5,556 bases of DNA from Solirubrobacter sp035555675 (GTDB lineage: Bacteria > Actinomycetota > Thermoleophilia > Solirubrobacterales > Solirubrobacteraceae). Shown piece by piece: positions 1-4,450 of the stretch. The number at the start of each line of letters is the position of its first letter. The first letter of the stretch is position 1. Made by a program: the position numbers and the translations under genes. The notes under the pieces were generated by a model that saw only the letters and a program-made list of their open reading frames with translations, was not told where the DNA came from and did not search any database. Where the stretch lies: NCBI GenBank assembly GCA_035555675.1, contig DATMGH010000018.1:1-5556 (forward strand), in the 5' to 3' direction.

Positions 1-1
1 C

Positions 2-103
2 CGCCTCCACGCCTCCCTCGGCGACATCCCACCAGCAGAGCTCGAGGCACTACACGCACCACGCTTCCTCAGCGAAGCACACTCACCAATAGAATATTCT
101 TGA
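2..103 (+). CDS. IS3-family transposase (OrfB), C-terminal fragment
   Basis: The reading frame is open from the window edge and ends at TGA 101-103, giving 33 codons. It starts RLHASLGDIPPAELEALH, which is the hallmark tail of the IS3/IS150-type rve integrase domain (Y-N-x-x-R-x-H-x-x-L-G-x-x-P-x-x-[FY] in the family), just after the catalytic Glu region. The enzyme would cut and join the element's ends through a DDE active site, but those residues lie upstream of the window. It is on the plus strand, opposite to everything else here. Whether the transposase is intact cannot be judged from this fragment. Confidence 0.8.
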   Translation, partial: RLHASLGDIPPAELEALHAPRFLSEAHSPIEYS

Positions 104-110
104 ACAACGA

Positions 111-614
111 TCACGGTGTCCGCGAAACCCAGCCCGCCTCACGGAACCGGCCCGAGTGCGACAACGCGCCGACGAGCACAAACGCCGGCTCACCCCAGGG
201 CGTCTGGTCGAGCTCGAGCCAGTCCCATTGGATCTCCTCGCCCGCGGGATGCTCGATCTCGACCGTCACCGCCCGGCCGCGGCGATGCTGACAGACCAAA
301 CAGACCGGTCGTAGCTCGAGCCGGCGCAGCTCGCGGACCAGCGTCGGATAGGACCGATCGAACCCCGCGGCGGCCAACTCGCGAAACAGCACCGTCGCGT
401 CCATGTGCGGATCGTCGACGAACCGCGCCTCGATGTAGGCGCGGAACGGCTCCAGACAACTCGGGGCCCGTTCGCGGCGCTGACCAGCGCCGCCGCCGGC
501 GAGATAGCTGCGGATCGTCTTGCGGTCGCGGCCGGTGTGACGGCTGATCGCCGACACCGACCACCCGCGCGCAGCGAGCGCGTGGATCTCCACATCGTCC
601 TCCTGTGTGAGCAT
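111..614 (-). pseudogene. istA: IS21-family transposase IstA, cut off by IS3 insertion
   Basis: IstA is the DDE transposase of IS21 elements and works with the ATPase IstB. The frame starts at ATG 612-614 and gives 167 residues, against roughly 400-500 in intact IstA. Residues 9-39 form the N-terminal helix-turn-helix (ALAARGWSVSAISRHTGRDR and onward). Residues about 50-105 match the linker region with its paired FREL/LVREL helices. IQWDWLEL at 128-135 carries the first catalytic Asp (D131). The true IstA sequence ends at SGRFR (R158, codon 141-143). The remaining nine residues are read from the IS3 terminal repeat and end at TGA 111-113. The second Asp, the Glu and istB are therefore separated from this part. 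It cannot make an active transposase. The family call is strong from the HTH and WDW motifs. Confidence 0.85.
114..141. repeat. IS3 right terminal inverted repeat (proposed)
   Basis: The stretch between the transposase stop and base 141 (starting near GGTGTCCGCGAAACC and ending GCCTCA) has the position and the TCA end expected of an IS3 right inverted repeat. The inner limit is a guess, because the left end needed for comparison is outside the window. Confidence 0.5.
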
Positions 615-793
615 CCCCCAGGGGCCCTTCTGGATGAGGTTGCAGGCTTGAGCACCCGCGACCTTCCGGGAGGGCCCCGACAGAACGCGCCCGCGTGCGT
701 GTGGATCGACTCGGCTCGCTCCTACGGAGCTCGCCTTCGCCGACCCACACGCACGCCGCTACGCCCTACCGACCTAGGGAATTTCTGTGATCA
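142..793 (-). mobile_element. IS21-family element, istA-proximal end
   Basis: This is the left part of an IS21-type element: a truncated istA followed by about 180 bases of non-coding end DNA (615 to about 793). The outer limit is inferred. Read inward on the minus strand, 793-788 gives TGATCA followed by CAGAAATTCCC, and IS21 ends normally begin with TG. Coding similarity of the neighbouring ATPase gene fades within about 30 bases of that point. The other end, beyond the IS3 element, is outside the window, so the boundary could be off by some tens of bases. Confidence 0.5.
693..756. repeat. 12-bp inverted repeat within the IS21 end
   Basis: GCGTGCGTGTGG at 693-704 is the exact reverse complement of CCACACGCACGC at 745-756. 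The similarity continues imperfectly inward (GATCGAC against GGTCGGC on the opposite strand). IS21 elements carry repeated transposase-binding sites near each end, so these may be two such sites in opposite orientation. A hairpin acting on istA expression is an alternative. There is no T-run, so a Rho-independent terminator is unlikely. Confidence 0.5.
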
Positions 794-1413
794 GAAGTGA
801 GGAGAAAACCGCGATCCGGCCCAACTGCGGCGATCAGAGGATCGGTCGAGAGCGTGTCAAGCAACGTGCCAGCGCGAGTTCGCAAAGCTTGGAGGCTGCG
901 ATTGCCTGCGTCGGCTTGTTGCTGTGCGCGCAAGAGCTCCACAAGAATTCGCACTTCCCGCCGCGCTAACTCGTCCAGCGGATTGCGGTGGGCTGGGAGG
1001 TAAATCAGGCGAAAGGCGTCGGCATGCTCACTTTCGTCGCCCTTGCGCGCGCGGACCACCCCGAGATCGCGGTACAGGGTCCGGCTCAATGTCGCGGCGA
1101 TCGCTCCGGCCGGAGCTAGACCGCTCTGCTCCTGAATCTGGACCCCGAGAGGTCCTTCCTCATCGTCGACGGAGGCATAGCGGTATTCGATATCGACGGC
1201 GCGGGTGCCGGTCCGGGCGCCTAACATCGCGGCACTCGGAGGCGACAGCCGCGGGAAGGTCTTGGCATGACCGAGGTAGAGCGCATCGCCTACGGTCGTT
1301 TTGCCCGCCGCGTTGGCGCCAACCAGCACACTGAAGCGCCCAGGCAAGTCCACCTCGATCTTCGCCTCGGCGCTGGCGCGGAACCCGCGAACGGTCAACT
1401 TGCTCAAGTGCAT
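766..1413 (-). pseudogene. OLD-family ATP-dependent nuclease, N-terminal ATPase half only
   Basis: OLD-family proteins join an ABC/SMC-like ATPase to a C-terminal Toprim nuclease and act in DNA processing or phage defence. Residues 1-30 are the typical opening (MHLSKLTVRGFRA, then a strand leading to VLVGA). Walker A is GANAAGKTT at 32-40. YLPAHRNPLDELARRE at 138-153 and the helix after it match the conserved segment of AAA_15/AAA_21 (DUF2813-like) proteins. The frame gives 215 residues, against about 500-700 for the family. Signature motif, Walker B and Toprim are missing. Similarity fades after about residue 197, and the tail to TAG 766-768 runs into the IS21 end. The start is ATG 1411-1413 with AGGAGG eight bases upstream. 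The gene is probably inactivated by the insertion. A half-protein could still be made, but nothing shows that it is. GajA of Gabija belongs to the same superfamily, but no gajB helicase gene is visible. Confidence 0.8.
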
Positions 1414-1421
1414 CGTGTCGG

Positions 1422-1427
1422 CCTCCT
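1422..1427 (-). promoter_or_regulatory. Ribosome binding site of the OLD-type ATPase gene
   Basis: CCTCCT on the plus strand reads AGGAGG on the minus strand, eight bases before the ATG at 1411-1413. It is a near-perfect Shine-Dalgarno sequence and fixes the start of that gene. Confidence 0.85.
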
Positions 1428-1486
1428 ACCTGATCGTCCGGGTCCCAGCGTGGTACCGAGCATGCAAGGAATCCTACGCGTTCTGT

Positions 1487-1543
1487 CGGATTCGCATTCT
1501 CGAGCCTTGGCGAGGTCATGTCGCGCACCAAGATGCGAATCCG
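1487..1543. repeat. Bulged hairpin between the small unknown gene and the ATPase gene
   Basis: CGGATTCGCAT (1487-1497) pairs perfectly with ATGCGAATCCG (1533-1543), 11 base pairs. Directly inside, CTTGG (1506-1510) pairs with CCAAG (1528-1532) after an eight-base one-sided bulge, leaving a 17-base loop. It lies in the 189-base gap, 60 bases past the stop of the upstream gene and 74 bases before the ATPase start. No T-run follows on either strand, so it is not a classical terminator. It could be an operator, a processing site or an mRNA leader structure. Confidence 0.55.
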
Positions 1544-1602
1544 TCCGCTGCGCGAAGAGCGAGAGCGCTGCGGTGGCGCGAGGTCGCCATCATGAGGAAT
1601 GT

Positions 1603-1923
1603 TCAGACGGACCAATCGCCGCCAAGCTGCCGCAGAGTCTCGGCCAGAAACGACTGGTCAGTAGTCAGGGTCAACTCGCAGCCGCCATCCTGGTCTGCGT
1701 ACGCGCTCGCGAAGCGCGCCCGCAGCGTGCCGCGCCCGTGGTTGAGCGTCACGCTCGCTCGAAACTCACCGTGCCGAGCATCGGTCAGGTGGACGTCGCC
1801 GCTCAGATCGGGCCGCGCAAGCAACTCACCCAAACCCGCGCGGACAGCATCCGAATCGAAGTCCAACAGCGCCGAGATAACGCCATCCAACGGCCCGCAT
1901 TGGATCCGCACCTCACGACTCAC
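1603..1923 (-). CDS. Small protein of unknown function (106 aa)
   Basis: I do not recognise this gene with certainty. The start chosen is GTG 1921-1923, because GGAGG lies seven bases upstream. The frame also extends to TTG 1948-1950 (115 residues), but no good ribosome binding site goes with that start. Codon use is GC-rich in third positions, as in a real gene. The 106-residue product is soluble, acidic and lacks signal or membrane segments. The pattern suggests a mostly beta fold (VHLTDARHGEFRASVTL, then a loop NHGRGTLRARF, then CELTLTTDQ) ending in a short helix (SFLAETLRQLGGDW). It loosely recalls small DUF6228-like proteins of actinobacteria, but that is only an impression. Neighbours are a broken OLD-type ATPase gene downstream and a toxin-antitoxin pair upstream. 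An accessory partner or immunity-type role cannot be excluded or supported. Confidence 0.65.
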   Translation of the reverse strand: MSREVRIQCGPLDGVISALLDFDSDAVRAGLGELLARPDLSGDVHLTDARHGEFRASVTLNHGRGTLRARFASAYADQDGGCELTLTTDQSFLAETLRQLGGDWSV

Positions 1924-1930
1924 CGACTTG

Positions 1931-1935
1931 CCTCC
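1931..1935 (-). promoter_or_regulatory. Ribosome binding site deciding the start of the 106-aa gene
   Basis: CCTCC on the plus strand reads GGAGG on the minus strand, seven bases before GTG 1921-1923. It lies inside the longer TTG-initiated frame and so argues for the shorter protein. Confidence 0.75.
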
Positions 1936-2025
1936 GGCGTCAGATCCCAACCGGAATGCAAGCCCCCTCAGCTCCTCCGAAGCGCACCTCGGACTCGGCG
2001 ATCCATCCGCTTTTCACGCCCTCAT

Positions 2026-2038
2026 GGTGCCAGGCACC
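2026..2038. repeat. Short perfect palindrome GGTGCCAGGCACC
   Basis: Two 6-base arms flank a central A, 47 bases past the toxin gene stop, in the 162-base gap before the small unknown gene. Folded as RNA it would give only a 4-bp stem and no T-run follows, so it is a weak terminator candidate. Similar GTGCC/GGCAC palindromes occur in REP-like intergenic repeats, but only one copy is present here. Confidence 0.35.
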
Positions 2039-2085
2039 GGCGCTCTTGGATTCGCCTGAGCAGCGAAGCGCGACCGGTTCGAGAA

Positions 2086-2526
2086 TCAGCGCCAGTACGG
2101 GTAGCGAGCCTGCTCACGGCGCGGGTCGAACGATTCGTGTCGGGACGTCGCGCTCAGGAGTGACACCTCGACGATTTGCTGGTCGTCTGCCTCCTCCAGA
2201 TCGGTGAGCACGTACGGCATCGCGACGATCAGGGAGGCGAGCACGCGCGCGACGCCGCTCGCGCCACGAACGGTTCGACCCTGGCGGAGGCTGACGTGGT
2301 GGAGCTTCGAACGCTTCAGCGCGCGCCATTCGGTGGGCTCGACGAGTTGGTCGACGTCGAGGACGACGATCGCCTCGAAGCCGCGAGACGCTGCGCTGGC
2401 GAAGAGCTCGGTGTCTTTACGGCCGCCCCACGTGAGCTCGGTCACGTGCGTGAACGTGTGCCCGCGGTTGAGGCGAAGTGGCGCCATCACCTGGAGTGGG
2501 ACGCCCTCATCGACGAGCACGAGCAC
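2086..2526 (-). CDS. DUF5615 PIN-like protein, predicted toxin of a type II TA pair
   Basis: The 146-residue product belongs to the DUF5615 (Mut7-C/PIN-like) group, whose members are predicted RNA-cutting toxins paired with DUF433 antitoxins. It opens with LVLVDEGVP, the family's [LV]DE-x-[LV]P box with acidic residues D6 and E7. Then come ELTWGGRKDTELFASAASRG (D38, E40) and IVVLDVDQL (D57, D59), corresponding to the family's T-x-D-x-D-F motif with Leu in place of Thr and of Phe. These Asp/Glu residues are the likely metal-binding site. A conserved-looking C-terminal extension follows, ending RREQARYPYWR, so the protein appears full length. The start is GTG 2524-2526, 12 bases after the upstream gene's TAG and in the same frame as it. 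No strong Shine-Dalgarno sequence is visible, so translation is probably coupled to the antitoxin gene. GTG 2518-2520 is an alternative start. Toxicity is inferred from family and context only. Confidence 0.8.
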   Translation of the reverse strand: MLVLVDEGVPLQVMAPLRLNRGHTFTHVTELTWGGRKDTELFASAASRGFEAIVVLDVDQLVEPTEWRALKRSKLHHVSLRQGRTVRGASGVARVLASLIVAMPYVLTDLEEADDQQIVEVSLLSATSRHESFDPRREQARYPYWR

Positions 2527-2538
2527 GGCGGTGGAGTT

Positions 2539-3171
2539 CTACGCAGCGGCGGCTACATCCTGCGCAAACGAGCGGGCATCGGCGATGCTCGCCGACCTGA
2601 CGCTCGGGTAAAGCTCGATGATCTCGGCTTCGCTGTAGCCGTCGTCGGCGAGACCGGCGACGACATCGAAGGGCACGCGGGTCCCCGAGACGACCGGGTA
2701 GCCGCCCAAGATGCCGGGATCGACCGACAGGTGGTCCCGCGGCTGCGCCATGGCCGGCACGTGGTGACCGTCCTCGCGCTGGAAGCCATTGAGCACGTCC
2801 CGCAGGAGGACCTCGTCCATAACGGTCCCGGCATGCTCGTCGACGTCAAGCACCTCGCCGCTCGGCGTCATGACGACGATGCTCGTTCCCGTCGCGACCA
2901 GCTTGTAGTTCGCCAGGTGTCCCCACTCGCCCGGTTCGATGCTGCGCAGCGTCTGCACGGCCCGTCGGATGCGCGGCAGCGATTTGACCTGGCGCAGGTA
3001 GACGATCGACCGGAGCGCGACGACGTCCGCCCAGCTGTAGAGGTAGCGACCACCGCGCTTGGCCTCCGGCACGAGTAGCGGAGGATGCGTCGCCGTCGTC
3101 TTGCGCCAGTAGGCGAGCTGGTCGACTGTTGCGCCAGAAAGCGCGGCGGTCAGAGGGATCGGGTAGGCCAA
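2539..3171 (-). CDS. MerR-type HTH fused to DUF433, predicted antitoxin and autoregulator
   Basis: The 210-residue product has two recognisable parts. Residues 5-70 are a MerR-like DNA-binding domain: helix-turn-helix LTAALSGATVDQLAYWRK, then the wing LLVPEAKRGGRYLYSWADVV and helix VALRSIVYLRQVKSLPRIR. Residues about 147-205 are DUF433 (HLSVDPGILGGYPVVSGTRV, then DGYSEAEIIELYPSV), a small helical domain of VapB-like antitoxins. The middle (about 85-145) is a beta-rich linker that I cannot assign. It likely neutralises the PIN-like protein encoded just downstream and represses their common promoter. The start is TTG 3169-3171: it is the only usual start codon between an upstream in-frame TGA and the HTH. 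The Shine-Dalgarno sequence is weak (GGACAG). The stop TAG 2539-2541 is also the last in-frame stop before the toxin. Domain calls are firm, the antitoxin role is inferred. Confidence 0.82.
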   Translation of the reverse strand: MAYPIPLTAALSGATVDQLAYWRKTTATHPPLLVPEAKRGGRYLYSWADVVALRSIVYLRQVKSLPRIRRAVQTLRSIEPGEWGHLANYKLVATGTSIVVMTPSGEVLDVDEHAGTVMDEVLLRDVLNGFQREDGHHVPAMAQPRDHLSVDPGILGGYPVVSGTRVPFDVVAGLADDGYSEAEIIELYPSVRSASIADARSFAQDVAAAA

Positions 3172-3236
3172 GGCGCTGTCCGTTCTAGCGGGGAGCTTCC
3201 ACGCCGGTCAGGTCTTCCCTCTTCTTCATCACAGCG

Positions 3237-3266
3237 AGCCTATCCGATTCGCGCGGACGATACGAA
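3237..3266 (-). promoter_or_regulatory. Possible promoter of the DUF433/DUF5615 operon
   Basis: On the minus strand TTCGTA (3261-3266) and TAGGCT (3237-3242) are separated by 18 bases. The -10 fits the TANNNT form common in actinobacteria, while the -35 is a poor match. Transcription would start near 3230, giving an mRNA leader of about 60 bases before the TTG start. The leader contains a 14-codon frame (3185-3229) of doubtful meaning. The -35 overlaps the LexA-type palindrome. This was judged by eye only. Confidence 0.3.
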
Positions 3267-3557
3267 CACTTGTTCGAGATACGTGTCCAAGAGGGCGGCG
3301 GCCTCAGACTCGTTGCCCGGGAAGAGTGGCCGTAGAGGTCGAAGGTCATGGCGATCGAGCTGTGGCCCATGTAGCGGCAGAGCGCGTGGGCGTTGACGCC
3401 GGCGGCGATGCTCATCGAGGTCGATGTTGGACCAGTCGAGGCCGAGCAGTTCGCCGCGGCGGGGCCGGCCAGCATCGCCGAGGCCCATATGGCGCGGTCA
3501 TCGTCCGGGACGGCGGCGAGCAGGCGGGCGGCGTCCTGCGGTGACGGCGGGATGCGC
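3240..3557 (-). pseudogene. Tyrosine recombinase remnant (diverged copy of the integrase at 4451)
   Basis: This stretch aligns by eye with the catalytic-domain coding DNA of the neighbouring integrase at roughly nine bases in ten. Bases 3262-3415 match 4472-4630 and bases 3416-3557 match 4915-5057. The intervening segment (about 284 bases) is missing at 3415/3416. That removes the catalytic Lys region and the HxxR box. Single-base losses at the G-run 3461-3464 (four Gs instead of five) and near 3326 (GAAGAG-TGG instead of GAAGAGGTGG) add frameshifts. Recognisable pieces are PPSPQDAARLLAAVPDDDRA, GELLGLDWSN, SMSIAAGVNAHALCRYMGHS, the DLYGH tyrosine motif and FPGNESEAAALLDTYLEQVF, ending at TAG 3240-3242. 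Everything upstream of the PPSPQ segment is gone. The level of divergence says it came from a different integrase, not from a fresh duplication. It is certainly inactive. Confidence 0.88.
3263..3276. promoter_or_regulatory. LexA-type (SOS box) palindrome upstream of the TA operon
   Basis: CGAACACTTGTTCG has two perfect inverted 5-base arms around four bases (CGAAC-N4-GTTCG), the core of the LexA site of Gram-positive bacteria and mycobacteria. It also agrees with one flanking base of the longer TCGAAC-N4-GTTCGA form (the right-hand A). It lies 91 bases before the antitoxin start, within the 3' end of the dead integrase copy. The paralogous position of the other integrase (near 4475-4490) does not carry it, so it is not simply an integrase feature. 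LexA bound here would cover the proposed -35. Confidence 0.45.
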
Positions 3558-4346
3558 CAATTTCGGCCAACTGGCACCCACGCGCTCCAACGGCTCCACT
3601 GGCCTGAGCCACGGAGTTTCTCCCTTCGCGATCGTGGCGGCCTCAGCTCGCATCAGAGCCCTGGTGGTGCGGACGCCATCCTCGTTTCCCGTCTCAAGAA
3701 ACTCGATCATCCGGCCGATGGCACGTGTGCGGTTAGCCATGTAATGAGCGAGTTGACTCGACAGCTCGAGCGTCAGCGGTCCGAACCGCCACGCGTCGTC
3801 CGCGGACTGTGAACGGCGGGACCACGACCAGGACCACCGCTCGTCCAGAAACTCGGAGGAGGCAATCACGCTCCCTACTTCGGCCTCGAACGCGGCGAAG
3901 CGTCTTGCGACCCCGCAACAGTACGCGTGGTTGCCGAGCGTCTCCATGACCATCGCTTCTGCCACAAACGCCCGGCCCTCCGCCTCGGCACGCGCCAGGA
4001 ACCTCAAAAGCGTCGCCTTCGATCCTGGCAGCCCATGTGCGATCGCGAGTCGTTCATAGGGCGACGAGATTGCGCTCACGGCACGCGACAGCCAGAAACC
4101 CCCAGCGACGATCCCGGCCAGCGCGGCCCAACTGACGAAGCACGCAAGGGCAATCCATCCGGCGCGGTCGACGACGACAGCGCCAACTGCGAGCAGACCG
4201 ATCAACAAGAGCGCAACGGCGACGACGAGCCGAGCAAACGTGCCGAGGCGCCCAATGCGCGACAGCAAGGATGAGTCAAGGACGGCGAATCCCCAACGAG
4301 CGATCCGTGCCCCGTCGCCGCTCGTCTGTCGCTGCTCAATCTCCAC
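3498..4346 (-). CDS. Two-helix membrane protein of unknown function with a replaced C-terminus
   Basis: I do not recognise the family. The 282-residue product has a 35-residue N-terminal part, two hydrophobic helices (about 40-59, rich in V/L/A, and 64-86, starting WIALACFVSW) and a mostly helical soluble domain of about 180 residues. That domain contains LLRFLARAEAEGRAF, a Cys pair (YCCGVARRF, 142-150), an odd RWSWSWSRR stretch (170-178) and LAHYMANRTRAIGRMIEFLE. The start is GTG 4344-4346, with AGGTGAG eleven bases upstream. It lies 104 bases after the integrase stop on the same strand. The true sequence ends near residue 263. From about 264 on (HPAVTAGRRPPARRRPGR) it is read from the integrase remnant in a wrong frame, ending at 3498. 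The gene has therefore lost its 3' end to a recombination junction near 3557. Its product is probably altered, and whether it is functional is unknown. Confidence 0.68.
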   Translation of the reverse strand: MEIEQRQTSGDGARIARWGFAVLDSSLLSRIGRLGTFARLVVAVALLLIGLLAVGAVVVDRAGWIALACFVSWAALAGIVAGGFWLSRAVSAISSPYERLAIAHGLPGSKATLLRFLARAEAEGRAFVAEAMVMETLGNHAYCCGVARRFAAFEAEVGSVIASSEFLDERWSWSWSRRSQSADDAWRFGPLTLELSSQLAHYMANRTRAIGRMIEFLETGNEDGVRTTRALMRAEAATIAKGETPWLRPVEPLERVGASWPKLAHPAVTAGRRPPARRRPGR

Positions 4347-4450
4347 GCGCGGATTGTCTCACCTGGGGCGGCAGACTCGACGACGTTGCAGTGGGTCACG
4401 CCCTTATCACGGCGCGGTTGTGAAGCTAGCTCCGGCGGTCCTTCGAGGCC

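Larger units (their letters stand above)
1..141 (+). mobile_element. Right end of an IS3-family insertion sequence
   Basis: This is the last part of an IS3-family element that runs off the left edge. It holds the transposase C-terminus and about 38 bases of terminal DNA. The proposed outer boundary is the TCA at 139-141: read from the outside the end begins TGAGGCGGGC, matching the TGA...TCA ends typical of IS3 elements. The boundary is supported independently because istA reading on the minus strand stops resembling IstA exactly here. The other end and the expected 3-bp target duplication (candidate CGG at 142-144) are outside the window. Confidence 0.72.

Noticed and set aside
116..547. Plus-strand open frame opposite istA
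   Set aside because: Almost pure Arg/Pro/Ser/Ala sequence antisense to a clear IstA reading frame.
1267..2163. Long plus-strand open frame (298 codons) and an overlapping one of 252 codons at 1301-2059
   Set aside because: They run antisense to the ATPase gene and the 106-aa gene, which have family motifs and strong ribosome binding sites. The products are Arg/Pro/Ser-rich with no domain, as expected for shadows in GC-rich DNA.
2267..2277. A second LexA-like palindrome, CGAAC-G-GTTCG
   Set aside because: The spacer is one base instead of four, and it lies inside the toxin coding sequence, so it does not fit an SOS box.
766..2526. A Gabija-type defence system (GajA-like ATPase with partner)
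   Set aside because: No UvrD-like helicase (GajB) gene is present, the OLD-type gene is truncated, and its ATPase segment resembles the general DUF2813-like group as much as GajA.
2176..3078. Plus-strand open frame of 300 codons
   Set aside because: It is exactly opposite the MerR-DUF433 and DUF5615 genes and is rich in Asp, Arg, His and Val, typical of an antisense shadow. No family features are seen.
3185..3229. A 14-codon leader peptide frame (MKKREDLTGVEAPR) before the antitoxin gene
   Set aside because: It is short, its ribosome binding site is poor, and there is no regulatory codon run or attenuator-like stem. It might be translated leaderless if transcription starts near 3230, but nothing shows this.
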